Source: Abyssibius alkaniclasticus
Lineage (GTDB): Bacteria; Pseudomonadota; Alphaproteobacteria; Rhodobacterales; Rhodobacteraceae
Assembly (NCBI RefSeq): GCF_020447305.1
Contig: NZ_CP095732.1
Span: 2,078,501 to 2,142,500 of the forward strand
Length of the DNA stretch: 64,000 nt
Direction of reading: 5' to 3'
Position 1 is the first letter of the stretch. The number at the start of each line of letters is the position of its first letter. The notes beneath the pieces were generated by a model. The model made no database searches, was not told the origin of the DNA, and worked only from the letters and a program-made list of their open reading frames with translations. Of this stretch, positions 17,745 through 26,720 are shown in pieces. Made by a program: the position numbers and the translations under genes.

Positions 17745-18971
17745 TCAAGGGGTACGGGCTAAATCAAAATTCCGCATGTAGTCTTCAAAGCTACCACTCA
17801 TTTTTTCCATCTCGATATTGAGGCGCCGCTGCGCGGCGAAGATATCGTCGAGGCCTCCCTCATATCTTCTCCCGCCTGCGGCGGTGGGCCGGAGAAGTCG
17901 TTTTGCCAAGTATACATATCGGTCCCGACGAACCTTACGCTTTTCGTGGTCCACCGCTGACTGGAATGTCAATAGGGCCTGGGACAAAAGGTCGGCGGCT
18001 TCCCAGGTTGCGCTTTCGATTTCTGCGTCAAACTCAGGATGGCGCGCGCGACAGAGCGCCAGAAAATGAACGAAATTGAACTTTTGCAATTGATCCGGAG
18101 CCAGCGCGATGAGGCTTGTCAGCCCTGCATGCGCCCAGACGGTTTCCACCGAGAAGAATTTGGGCACACCGCGTGCCCAACCTGAGTGTTCGAAGCTGCT
18201 GGTCTGGCTCTCGGATAACAGCGCTCCCTTGTGGGTGTTCATCGCGCTGCGGCCGGAATTGCTCTTGGCCGAAGCACCGGGAATCGTCAGCGGGATATCG
18301 ATCTCGATATACCTTTCAAGAATACACGCCAAGGAGACTGCACCGGACATGTCCGGACTGCTGCCATGAAAATAGGCGCCGGTGCGTTCCTTGACCTGTT
18401 CGAGTTTCTGCCGCTTGATCAGCCCGTGGTAGCAGCGGGGTGTTTCATGTGTTCCCTGCAGACCGCGATCGAGCAGCGCTTCGAGATCGGCGGCGGCAAT
18501 CCGCCATTTGGGAGGCTCCAGGCGGCGGGGCAGGTAGAGTCTGCTCGCATGCCCGGCCCCGACCAGCTTGGAGCGGAAATCCGGCCACGCGTAGTTCGCG
18601 AGAATGCGGTGTGAAATCGCGCCAACGTCCTTTTTTGCGGCCCAATTAACGGCGTCAAAAAGGCTTTTCGACACGCCATCGTCATCGCCGATGATGCAGA
18701 CATAAGTGCCTCGGGCCGCGGCCACTGCGGAATTGTGGTTTTCCGTCAGGTTCGACGGACCCTCAGGCCGGATTAGCACCAAACGCGGATCATTCCGCAA
18801 TTCGGGCCGCTCGGCCAGAAATGCAGTGAGGCGACCGTCGGAGCTCGTGTCCGAAACCACCAGTTCGAAATCCCTTGACGGATAATCCAGAATACCCGCG
18901 ATTGCCGGACCGGCATATTGCGCGCGGTTATGTGTTGGCATCACGATTGACAGTATCGGCGGTTTGGTCAT
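17745..18971 (-). CDS. Glycosyltransferase family 2
   Basis: 408 residues. N-terminal GT-A fold: LSIVMPTHNRAQYAGPAIAGIL, then ELVVSDTSSDGRL, and the acidic nucleotide-binding motif CIIGDDDGVS (about residues 92-101). The large C-terminal part (from about residue 230) is not recognised and has an aromatic/charged composition. It should add one sugar of the repeat unit in the cytoplasm. It lies 28 bases before the polymerase gene in the same operon. Confidence 0.85.
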   Translation of the reverse strand: MTKPPILSIVMPTHNRAQYAGPAIAGILDYPSRDFELVVSDTSSDGRLTAFLAERPELRNDPRLVLIRPEGPSNLTENHNSAVAAARGTYVCIIGDDDGVSKSLFDAVNWAAKKDVGAISHRILANYAWPDFRSKLVGAGHASRLYLPRRLEPPKWRIAAADLEALLDRGLQGTHETPRCYHGLIKRQKLEQVKERTGAYFHGSSPDMSGAVSLACILERYIEIDIPLTIPGASAKSNSGRSAMNTHKGALLSESQTSSFEHSGWARGVPKFFSVETVWAHAGLTSLIALAPDQLQKFNFVHFLALCRARHPEFDAEIESATWEAADLLSQALLTFQSAVDHEKRKVRRDRYVYLAKRLLRPTAAGGRRYEGGLDDIFAAQRRLNIEMEKMSGSFEDYMRNFDLARTP

Positions 18972-19056
18972 GGCTTGGTCCCGGAATAGTTCAGGCGACG
19001 GATGTGGTCGGAAACCGTCTGTGGAGTGTTTATGCGCCGAAATAGCTCACGAATGG

Positions 19057-20478
19057 CTATTTTGCGAACTCGCCCGTCCGCAGTTTTTCGACAAAACAGA
19101 CGACTTGATCCCGCTTGAGTATCGCGACGTAAAGCGAAAACAGTATCCAAACCAGAAGCGAAACGGATGTGGAAAATACTGTCGTGATCACGAGGAAGAC
19201 CGCGAGAGCCCCTATCTCCCAAAACGTATTTGCCGAGAACCGACCACCCATTTTCTGGCGAAGATAGAACTCGCAGGCATAGACACAGACGAAAACGGTG
19301 AAAAGGGTTGCAAAGACAATACTGGCGAGTGCACCAGTCGACAAGAACATGGTTGTCGAAAGCACGCAAACGACGACCAGAGCCGACAGGTTCGCGAAAA
19401 GCATCGGAGTCTCCAGACGCAGCGCCTTGAAAAATGTGTTGTTCACGAGAGTCATCTTGCCCTGAAGCACGATAACGACGAACATCGGCGCCAAAAATTC
19501 GATAACCTGCTGGTATTTTACGAATACGTGATCTATGGCCAACACCGCCGGAAAAAAACCGCTGAGCATAAAAAACAGCATCACCAGGAATGCATTATTC
19601 GTCTTTTCGAAATAGCTGCTATAATTGGCTCTCGGCAATCGTTTGAGCGCGGGATACACGACCACGCTCAAGGCTGAAACGCTTACGAAAACAATGCTCG
19701 CGATCGAGACGGCAAAAGCGTAGTGCGCATAACTTTCGATGCTTCCGCTATATTCGACGATGATCCGCCCGGCACCGAAGATGAGCATCCCGCTGAGATT
19801 CGCAATCAATAACTGCGATCCGGCCCCCAAACTGCTTCGGAATTCTCTGAAACCCTCGGACACCGCGGCCACCCCGCCGAAAAAAAGTTGACGGTATTGG
19901 TACAATAGAAAAATAAGAAGAAGGTATTTTGAAATGAGGTCCATGATGATGAGATAGTAAAAGTTTCTCAGGTCATCAAAAACAAGTCCAAACAGACACA
20001 GAGTGAAAAATATTTTATCCGCTGAGACCAGATAGGAATAGGCACGCAATTCGTTGACGGCCTGAAGGGTAAGGCCGATGTTTGCGATTACGCCCAGAAC
20101 GATAACATTGAGTGCGATAGCTGCAAAAATGACTTGTCTCGGAAAATCTTCGTTCAGCCCAGCAAATACGAGAAAACCGGTGCACCCGGCTGTGATCAGG
20201 AGCAGATAGAACAAATTTGCCATCCGGAGCTTCGCGAACGGCAAATCCTGAAGGTCGAAACCGCCGTATTTCAGATAAAGCCCGTCGGTGTAGCCCAATG
20301 TCGTGACGCCGACATAAAGCGTATAAAAGAGATAGATCTGCCAGTACCCGTAATCCGAAATGCTAAGGGTCGCAGGAATAGCAAATGCCTTGACGAACCC
20401 GGTTGCCAGGACGATCATTTGTGAGCCAAAGACAAAGATGGCGTTTCGGACAAAGCTGGTACTTTTGTGTCTGGTCAC
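19057..20478 (-). CDS. Wzx-like polysaccharide flippase (MATE/MOP superfamily)
   Basis: 473 residues with a GTG start, N-terminal VRNAIFVFGSQMIVLATGFVKAF and 12 or more predicted membrane helices spread over the whole length. This is the layout of Wzx translocases that flip undecaprenyl-linked repeats across the inner membrane. Its pairing with a Wzy-like polymerase in the same operon supports a Wzx/Wzy-dependent capsule, EPS or O-antigen. Confidence 0.85.
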   Translation of the reverse strand: MTRHKSTSFVRNAIFVFGSQMIVLATGFVKAFAIPATLSISDYGYWQIYLFYTLYVGVTTLGYTDGLYLKYGGFDLQDLPFAKLRMANLFYLLLITAGCTGFLVFAGLNEDFPRQVIFAAIALNVIVLGVIANIGLTLQAVNELRAYSYLVSADKIFFTLCLFGLVFDDLRNFYYLIIMDLISKYLLLIFLLYQYRQLFFGGVAAVSEGFREFRSSLGAGSQLLIANLSGMLIFGAGRIIVEYSGSIESYAHYAFAVSIASIVFVSVSALSVVVYPALKRLPRANYSSYFEKTNNAFLVMLFFMLSGFFPAVLAIDHVFVKYQQVIEFLAPMFVVIVLQGKMTLVNNTFFKALRLETPMLFANLSALVVVCVLSTTMFLSTGALASIVFATLFTVFVCVYACEFYLRQKMGGRFSANTFWEIGALAVFLVITTVFSTSVSLLVWILFSLYVAILKRDQVVCFVEKLRTGEFAK

Positions 20479-20541
20479 GAGCGTCGTTCTTCAATTAGCT
20501 TGGTGAGGCATGGTATCGGTCGTCAACGATGTGGCCCGATC

Positions 20542-21717
20542 TCAGCTCTTGCCAGGTTTTCCGACGGCTTTGACAAACAAATCTACGGTCCTGGCCGCCG
20601 TTCCCGAGGTCCGGGCATAATGGTGAGAAAACTCCCGGGCACCGTCGCGACGTTGACTTTTCTGCTCGACCGTCATGGCCGCAAATTTATCCAGCTCTTG
20701 TCGCCAGGTTTCTGTTTCATCTAGAGGAATCGCCAAAATTGCTCCGGATTCTTGTGTTTGCCAGGGTGTTCTATTGCTGATGATGACGGGCGTTCCCGCC
20801 CGAAGGGATTCGAAAACGACGTGCCCGAAATTCTCTCCATGCGTCGGAAAGGCAAAAAGATCGTAGTCGGCGAAAGCAGAGGAAACCTTTTCCGGATGGA
20901 GCGCGCCCTTATAGCTTACACTGACATTCTTAGGCATGTCCGAAACGAGGGCCTGGCAACGATCCCAATATTCTGTATCTTCAATCGGCCCAAAAATGTC
21001 CAAGTCGATTCGTGCGGATGTCCCGGCAAGGATCCGCAGCAACTGATCGAGGTTCTTCATGGGCGAAATGCGCGAAATGAATGATACGCGGAGCTGCCCG
21101 CTCGGCCTGGGCGACACTCGTCCGACCGGTGAAGGATCGAAGTTCACTTCGACGGGGTCCTCGGCCACGCCGACGTTGGCGCCGGGAAAGCAGCGCAGGA
21201 TGTCGTCTTTTTCCGCCTCAGTTGAGGCGTGCCAATGAATGTCGCGATAGAGCCCAAGCGTGCGAACCAGAGAGAGGAACATCTTTTTCTTGATTCGTTT
21301 CAGGGCCAGAGCGCCGGAAGAGAATTCTCCCCGCGGCGCCAGTAGGATTGGAAGGTGCCGGTTCTGCCAGCGGGACCAAAGATATATCTGGATCGTCGAC
21401 CGGAAGCCGAAGAAACTGTTCAAATAGAGCAGGTCGCAATCGAGCGAGGCCATGGCCTTCTTCAAGCCTTTCACGCCAAACTCTTCAGGGCTGGCATAGT
21501 ATATGGGCCCGTATTCTGTTTCGGTCCAAGTATCTGCCTGAATAGCATCATATCGCACATTGGACCCGAGATCTCGGTCGCGTGTAAAGACTGCGATGTC
21601 GGCGGATTCAGTCAACTGCTTGCGCATGTTTGCGATCGTGCGAATAGGTCCGCCCCCTTGAAAACCAGGCAGGAAATAATCGACAACACAAAGAACTATG
21701 ACTGGACCGTCTGTCAT
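20542..21717 (-). CDS. Glycosyltransferase family 4
   Basis: 391 residues, GT-B fold. The N-terminus VVDYFLPGFQGGGPIRTIANM carries the Gly-rich acceptor loop; the C-terminal domain has SRISPMKNLDQLL and the donor-site region FPTHGENFGHVVFESLRAGTPVIIS, in which the Glu of GENFG and a second Glu 8 residues on form the E-x7-E motif. It is the first structural gene after the regulator on this strand and would add a sugar early in repeat-unit assembly. Confidence 0.87.
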   Translation of the reverse strand: MTDGPVIVLCVVDYFLPGFQGGGPIRTIANMRKQLTESADIAVFTRDRDLGSNVRYDAIQADTWTETEYGPIYYASPEEFGVKGLKKAMASLDCDLLYLNSFFGFRSTIQIYLWSRWQNRHLPILLAPRGEFSSGALALKRIKKKMFLSLVRTLGLYRDIHWHASTEAEKDDILRCFPGANVGVAEDPVEVNFDPSPVGRVSPRPSGQLRVSFISRISPMKNLDQLLRILAGTSARIDLDIFGPIEDTEYWDRCQALVSDMPKNVSVSYKGALHPEKVSSAFADYDLFAFPTHGENFGHVVFESLRAGTPVIISNRTPWQTQESGAILAIPLDETETWRQELDKFAAMTVEQKSQRRDGAREFSHHYARTSGTAARTVDLFVKAVGKPGKS

Positions 21718-22072
21718 GACCAGTATGCGGGCTCAGCCCCCTCACTGGGACCGGCATGTCTGCAGGGAAAACGATGCATAAGGATGTTGCGCGCAAGTAT
21801 TGCGAACGCATGCCACACCGCCGCTCCAAGCAGTTCTTGATGTTCCTCCGTCGCGTCGATCGGGCGACAAAAAAAACGTGCGGTATCGGTGACAAGTGTC
21901 CGCCTTTGACCAAAAGAGTCTTTAGAACTGGTCGAAAAGTGTCCAATTGGAACAATCAATTGCAATTTCCTTTAACATCTCTTGGACGCCGCCGGCATTA
22001 AAGCAGCTCTACCCAAGCGGCATTTCGCAGTTTTTCGTGAATAATGGTTCACCAAGCGGGTTGTGAATGCGC
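21718..22072. other. Spacer between GT4 and EPS regulator, no gene seen
   Basis: About 355 bases in which the only open frames are short, without ribosome sites, and show no known motif. It may hold a promoter or leader for the polysaccharide operon; nothing specific can be assigned. Confidence 0.5.
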
Positions 22073-22432
22073 TCAAGGCGGCTTTTGGCTTGCGTTGGCA
22101 TCCAGATCGATTTGAAGCGCCTCAATCTCTTCTTTGAGCGCCTCATACTCTTCCATCTTCCTAACCCAAAACGCTCGCGTCAGCGCTGCCTTTCGCGCAA
22201 TCCCCTTCGGCGTTAAAACGTAGGCATATCGTCGCTTGTCTTCTGCCGCCGTGAAATTCCCCAGCTTCACAAGCCCTTTGTCGATCAAGGCGTTCAGTAC
22301 GTAGTGGATCCCGCCTACACTGACGCCAACTGCCTCAGCCAGCTCACGTTGGGACATTTCCGGATTATCTTGCAGAAGGCGAAGCACGCGAAAATGCGTG
22401 TCCTCCTGCAGCTTGGTGCGCTTGCTGGTCAT
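22073..22432 (-). CDS. MarR-family EPS-associated transcriptional regulator
   Basis: 119 residues. Winged-helix fold: FRVLRLLQDNPEMSQRELAEAVGVSVGGIHYVLNALIDKGLV contains the helix-turn-helix and recognition helix, followed by the wing and a C-terminal coiled coil (WVRKMEEYEALKEEIEALQ) for dimerisation. It matches the family named EPS-associated MarR regulators, typically at the head of exopolysaccharide clusters. An ops-like sequence lies 14-25 bases upstream of its ATG. Confidence 0.9.
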   Translation of the reverse strand: MTSKRTKLQEDTHFRVLRLLQDNPEMSQRELAEAVGVSVGGIHYVLNALIDKGLVKLGNFTAAEDKRRYAYVLTPKGIARKAALTRAFWVRKMEEYEALKEEIEALQIDLDANASQKPP

Positions 22433-22445
22433 TTCAGGATTTTCT

Positions 22446-22457
22446 CAAGCTACCGCA
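22446..22457 (-). promoter_or_regulatory. ops-like transcription pause element in the regulator/polysaccharide leader
   Basis: Read on the minus strand the sequence is TGCGGTAGCTTG, 10 of 12 bases like the E. coli ops element (GGCGGTAGCGTG). It lies just before the regulator gene that heads the polysaccharide operon. An RfaH/NusG-like gene is 4 kb away with a similar element in its own leader. Chance matches to the 8-base core occur elsewhere in the window, so the call rests on position. Confidence 0.45.
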
Positions 22458-22883
22458 CAAGGCCTGCCCGCGGGGCGCCTTGTTGGATGCAAAGGTGATG
22501 ATGAGAATAGATTCCACATCGCTCAGTTTCGAGCGTTAGCAAATGCTGCGCGCGCAAACAAGAGGGAATTTCAGAATTTCAGAGGTTTTCGTCACTTCGG
22601 ACGCTGAAGTAGCCACCAACCCTCAGGGGCTGGCCCAACCAGAGGGGGACCTCACTTACTCCGAGGACATCGGCGGGCCTTCAAAAGCGCCACCAACAGA
22701 TGGCCTGGATATGTGACCAGTTCATAACTGAACGACTTCGTCAGCACAAGGCTGATTCATGGCTGCCGTTGTTCGTCGGCACCGAGCGAGGTGTGGCAGC
22801 TGACCCACGAGACTCGGCCCTATGTCGCTTGGAAAACAGTCAATTTGAAAGATATACTGCAAGCTGATCCTGAGCCGAGCCCA
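22458..22883. other. Gene-free border between polysaccharide operon and recombinase module
   Basis: About 425 bases with no supported gene. A short plus-strand frame (22791-23060) overlaps the RepB gene and has no recognisable product. This stretch should contain one edge of the recombinase-ParB-RepB module and the promoter of the regulator. Confidence 0.5.
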
Positions 22884-23981
22884 TCACCCGAGTTGGCCAT
22901 TCTGTCCCGGGAGAGATGCCGCGTTACTGTCGTCTTTCGCCAGTTGGGCTTGTGCTGTCACTTCGGCGGCGGTTGGTCCATCCTCCCGCTCAGCCTGTTC
23001 CACAGCCTCTTCCATGCTGACTGTATTCAGCACCAGTTCGAACTGCTCGAGGATCTCTGACGCATGTCGCGCCACGTAGGACCGGACGGCCTCGTTCTCC
23101 ATCAGCTTTTTCAAGTAGCCCTTAGCAACGACCAGGTTCAGCAACTCGGACCCGTAGTTTTCCTCAGCATGCTTGTACTTTTCCTGCACTTGGCTCATTT
23201 CGCGTTCGAGCTTCACGATCTGTTCCAGAGGATCACCCTTGGGCTGTTCTGGCTGCGGCGGCTTGTAGTCGGTGCGTTGTTCCGGCGGCGTTGCTTTCAG
23301 CAGGGCGTCCGCATGCGCCGCTGTGATCGTGTTTGCGGCGATCATCAACTCTACCGCCTCAATCTGCCGAGCAGCTTTCATTTTGCGCAGATGCCGGGTC
23401 ACATCGGGCGTGAACTGGTGGTCCTGCAGCAACTCCACCGCCTTGGGACAGATCCCGTGCAGCAGGTTGATGCGGCTGTTGATGGTTGAGAGGTTGACGT
23501 TGAAGGCCCGCGCCAGCCTTTCCTTGCTGACACCTTTGTCGATGGCACGGCGCAGCATGTAGTGCTCCTGCACCGTCGAGAGCCGATTGATCCGGTGATT
23601 GTAGGTGTAGGTCTCGAAATCTTTGGCGATCAGGCAGGGTGCGGTGTCCTGTCCCAGTTCCTTCAGCGCCAGCACCCGCAAATTACCATCGAGCAGCAGA
23701 AAACCCGCCGCCTCCGGATCTGGTTTGATGACCGACAGCGGCTCGATCAATCCGATCTCCCGGATCGAGGACACGATCTGCTTGAACTTGCGCGTGGTCA
23801 TCACACCGTCCGGCACTTTTTTGGAGGGCATCAGCTCTTCGAGCGGGATCTGGAAGGTCTCGAGATCAAACCCGAGCGTCAGATTCAACGGGGCCTTGGG
23901 ATAGGGCGCGTCGCTGTCATCGGCGTCAGGCTGGGGAAAGGCTCCGGGGTAAAGAGGCTTCACAGTGCTGAGGTCATTCAT
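22884..23981 (-). CDS. RepB-type ParB-like partition protein
   Basis: 365 residues. The N-terminal ParB/sulfiredoxin-like domain (about residues 40-130) has SIREIGLIEPLSV and LLDGNLRVLALKELG in place of the usual GERR; a central helix-turn-helix (KERLARAFNVNLSTINSRINLLHGI) fits ParB DNA binding. The C-terminal half, with a long helical stretch (about residues 250-290, EQIVKLEREMSQVQEKYKHAEENYG), corresponds to the RepB plasmid-partition domain. It is the third gene of a three-gene operon with a ParB paralogue and a large serine recombinase. No ParA or replication initiator is nearby, so classical plasmid partition is unlikely. Confidence 0.85.
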   Translation of the reverse strand: MNDLSTVKPLYPGAFPQPDADDSDAPYPKAPLNLTLGFDLETFQIPLEELMPSKKVPDGVMTTRKFKQIVSSIREIGLIEPLSVIKPDPEAAGFLLLDGNLRVLALKELGQDTAPCLIAKDFETYTYNHRINRLSTVQEHYMLRRAIDKGVSKERLARAFNVNLSTINSRINLLHGICPKAVELLQDHQFTPDVTRHLRKMKAARQIEAVELMIAANTITAAHADALLKATPPEQRTDYKPPQPEQPKGDPLEQIVKLEREMSQVQEKYKHAEENYGSELLNLVVAKGYLKKLMENEAVRSYVARHASEILEQFELVLNTVSMEEAVEQAEREDGPTAAEVTAQAQLAKDDSNAASLPGQNGQLG

Positions 23982-24001
23982 GGGTTCATCCTTTCGATGG
24001 G

Positions 24002-24883
24002 TCAGGCGGTTTCAATGCGGTCGGCGAGGTATTTCGGCAGGCTGTCGAGGCCTTCGGCGCGCAAAAGCGTCACGAAGTGCTCATCGGCAAAAAGGCGTTT
24101 CAGACCCTGGACCACCAAGAGCAGTTGCTGGTGCGCGTGATCGGCTTTCAGCATCAGCTTGTGCTGGCGGGCGACCTCGCGTTGATAGGTCTTGACCAGT
24201 GAATGCGCCGAACTCGGCAGCTTCGGGCGATCGCCGCCGGTTTTCGGGCCCTTTTCGCGGCGCTTTTCGATCAGCCGCTTGGCATCCGTGATCTGGTGCC
24301 CCTTGAGCTGGCCGGTCTTGTAGGCCTCTTCCAGCATGTCGCCCAAGTTTTCATCGTCATGCTTGGCGCGGGCGATCTCGAGGGCGGTTGTGAGTGGGAT
24401 GGTGCCGTTTTGCACCGCCTCGATCAGGCGCTCCTCGCCTTTTTCCAAAAGGAAGACGATGTCGCGCACATATTTTTCCGACAAACCCGTGCGGGTGATG
24501 ATGTCGTCGATGGTGTAATCTCGGGCCAGCAAAAGCTCGATGTCGGCCAAAATCTCCAGCGGCCGATGGCCCCGCCGGGCGATGTTTTCGGCCAGCGACA
24601 TGATGAAGGCGTCCTCGTCGGTCACATTCACCACCAGCGCCGGGATGTGGCTTTCGCCCAGCAGGCGGAAGGCGTTCAATCGGCCCTCTCCGCAGACGAG
24701 CAAATAGGCGGGCGCCCCATCAGCACCCTCGCGCTCTGTCACCGTGATCGGCTTTTTCAGACCAATGGAGCGGATGTTTTCGACGATCTCCTCGAAGACC
24801 TTCATGTTGCGGTCCCGCGAATTCAGGACATCGATCCGGTCGATGGGGACGAGCGTGACGCTCTCGGGTGTGTCAGTCATCAT
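24002..24883 (-). CDS. ParB-like nuclease-domain protein
   Basis: 293 residues. ParB N-domain: VPIDRIDVLNSRDRN, IRSIGLKKPITV, then LLVCGEGRLNAFRLLGE (the GEGRL box corresponds to ParB GERR) and AFIMSLAENIARR. The HTH is IDDIITRTGLSEKYVRDIVFLLEKG. The C-terminal third is helical and basic. It differs in length and C-terminus from the RepB-like neighbour, so the two are paralogues with separate roles. It starts 70 bases after the recombinase stop and is 20 bases from the next gene. GEGR-type boxes may retain CTP or nucleotide binding. Confidence 0.87.
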   Translation of the reverse strand: MMTDTPESVTLVPIDRIDVLNSRDRNMKVFEEIVENIRSIGLKKPITVTEREGADGAPAYLLVCGEGRLNAFRLLGESHIPALVVNVTDEDAFIMSLAENIARRGHRPLEILADIELLLARDYTIDDIITRTGLSEKYVRDIVFLLEKGEERLIEAVQNGTIPLTTALEIARAKHDDENLGDMLEEAYKTGQLKGHQITDAKRLIEKRREKGPKTGGDRPKLPSSAHSLVKTYQREVARQHKLMLKADHAHQQLLLVVQGLKRLFADEHFVTLLRAEGLDSLPKYLADRIETA

Positions 24884-24953
24884 GGGTATGGTTTCCTTCT
24901 TTGATGTGACTGTTCATGTTTTGTACTCGCGTTGATTTTCATAAGCCCTCTCC

Positions 24954-26504
24954 TCATCCCCATTTCCGGCGAATGCCGACCCGCTCGGCCATGCCGTAGA
25001 AAAAGCCGAGGTCCTCGAAGCGGAAGGCCTCGAAGGCGATGCTGGTGCGATTGCAGAGCCGGATTTCCTGTCGGGGAAGATCGAGCCAAGGCAGAAGGTA
25101 GTAATCGAGCTCCTCGCGATTGTCGGGATCAAGCCGCACGGCCAGTGTCACATCGGCCTGATAGCGCATCGGGTCAAACCGGATCCGCCACCGCAGCTGG
25201 CCGTCGCCTTGTGGCTGACAGCGTGCGAGAACCAAGCTGACAACCATCTCGCCGTTGATGGTCAGCAGGTCGGTCTTGGGATCACGAGCAACCGTGCCAC
25301 CCACCTCGGCAATTGCCGCCTCCGTGCGCGCGATGATCTCCGGGTGCATCCCGCGCAGGCGCTTGTTCAGCGCTATGCGCTCCTGATCCCGATCCGAGCG
25401 ATAGCCAATCATCTCATAGGCGCGCGCGAGAGACCCAAACCTGTTGCGATAGTCCGAGGACGACGGCATGTCCGGCGTCTGGTCGATCAGAACCCCTGAA
25501 AGCTGGCCGGCGTCCGCATAAAGCCGTTTCAGATGATCTAGCAGCTCCTCGTCCGACAGACGGGCAGACCGCGCCGTGATGATTTCCTGCGCGGTCAGGA
25601 AAAACTCGAGCGGCACGATCCCCTCGAAGGCGCCTTCCTTGCGCACCCACATATCGGGTGGGTTGTCCACATGCAGCTTCTTCAGCTTGAAAGAGGAGCG
25701 GTTGTAGACGTTGTTGCCGATGTATTTCTCATTGGTCAGAACGGTGCGCACCGTGCTGGAATTCCATGGCCGGTCCAGATCGGTTGTGACACCTTCCTCG
25801 TTCAGGCGGTCGGAGATCTCGCGGAAGGACAAATCCTCCTCGATCAGCCAGCGATACATCTTGTTGACCCAGGCCACTTCCTCGTCAGGCCCGGGCATCA
25901 GGATGACGCGGTCGGTCTGCAACGACTTGTGCTCGCCGCGCTTCAGCTTGCCCTTGATCTCGCCGCGCTCGTTCACAAGCACACGGCGCAAGCCAAACCC
26001 GGCCGCGCCGCCTTGGCGAAATCCCAGCTCAATCAGGCGGCACTGGCCAGCAAACACTTTGACCGACAGCTCGCGGCTGTATTCGCCGGCCATGGCGCGT
26101 TTGACGCCTTTGACGATGGTCGAGACCGGGGAGCCATCGTTTTCAAATTGTTCGGCGCAATAGGCGACATTGATGCCAGCGCGCTTGCAGATGTATTCGT
26201 AATAGGCACTTTCATCTGCGTCCTGGAAACGACCCCAGCGACTGACGTCGTAGACCAGGATCACGTTAAAATCAGCTGCGCCGGATTCCACATCTGCGAT
26301 CAGCTGCTGTAAGGCGGCGCGCCCGCCGATGGAAAGGCCGCTCTTGCCGTCGTCGGCATAGGTCTTGATGATCTCGATGCCGCGCTTCTCGGCATATTCG
26401 CGAATCTTGTCGGATTGGTTGTGGGTTGAATACTGCTGGTGCTCCGTCGACATGCGCACATATTGCGCCGCCCGAAACTCGGTAATCTCGCCACTCCCGT
26501 CCAA
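24954..26504 (-). CDS. Large serine recombinase of the recombinase-ParB-RepB module
   Basis: 516 residues, TTG start at 26504 with GGAGG 5 bases upstream. The resolvase domain has the catalytic serine in QYVRMSTEHQ (about residue 19) and the arginines of VYDVSRWGRF (about residues 88-91). The recombinase domain (GAAGFGLRRVLV...DLSFREISDRLNEEG...WNSSTVRTVLTNEKYIGN) follows. The C-terminal ~180 residues are not the usual zinc-ribbon and coiled-coil: no CxxC pair is seen, and the region is beta-rich (residues ~415-500). The gene heads an operon with two ParB-like genes. It may mobilise the module or have a different DNA-processing role. Confidence 0.88.
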   Translation of the reverse strand: MDGSGEITEFRAAQYVRMSTEHQQYSTHNQSDKIREYAEKRGIEIIKTYADDGKSGLSIGGRAALQQLIADVESGAADFNVILVYDVSRWGRFQDADESAYYEYICKRAGINVAYCAEQFENDGSPVSTIVKGVKRAMAGEYSRELSVKVFAGQCRLIELGFRQGGAAGFGLRRVLVNERGEIKGKLKRGEHKSLQTDRVILMPGPDEEVAWVNKMYRWLIEEDLSFREISDRLNEEGVTTDLDRPWNSSTVRTVLTNEKYIGNNVYNRSSFKLKKLHVDNPPDMWVRKEGAFEGIVPLEFFLTAQEIITARSARLSDEELLDHLKRLYADAGQLSGVLIDQTPDMPSSSDYRNRFGSLARAYEMIGYRSDRDQERIALNKRLRGMHPEIIARTEAAIAEVGGTVARDPKTDLLTINGEMVVSLVLARCQPQGDGQLRWRIRFDPMRYQADVTLAVRLDPDNREELDYYLLPWLDLPRQEIRLCNRTSIAFEAFRFEDLGFFYGMAERVGIRRKWG

Positions 26505-26692
26505 CTCAGCCTCCGATCCGTGTGTCTGTCGGTCGGACGTTTGCTCGGGTCACAGAGTGTATCAAGCTGATAGTGCTGGATTATCTCATTATATCAACAC
26601 TTTGTGGGCGATGCGGGCCATCACCTTCATCAAAATTTCACACACCTTCCGGAAATGCTGACTTGCATCTGTTCAAGTTCGAGCGATATGTG
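26505..26692. promoter_or_regulatory. Divergent promoter region between recombinase and NusG-like genes
   Basis: This AT-richer spacer must hold promoters for the recombinase operon (minus) and the NusG-like gene (plus). No promoter hexamers were convincing enough to place exactly. Confidence 0.35.
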
Positions 26693-26704
26693 GGCGGTAG
26701 AGTT
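26693..26704 (+). promoter_or_regulatory. ops-like element in the leader of the RfaH/NusG-like gene
   Basis: GGCGGTAGAGTT matches the E. coli ops element (GGCGGTAGCGTG) at 10 of 12 positions and lies 17 bases before the ATG of a specialised NusG gene next to polysaccharide genes. In E. coli, ops pauses RNA polymerase and recruits RfaH. The core octamer also occurs by chance at 5124, 35903 and 58608. Confidence 0.5.
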
Positions 26705-26720
26705 TTAATGAGGTTGCAAG

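Noticed and set aside
22791-23060. 89-codon plus-strand frame starting WQLTHETRPYVAWKTVN
   Set aside because: Mostly antisense to the RepB-like gene; the short unique part has a sensible look but matches no family I know and has no start signal.
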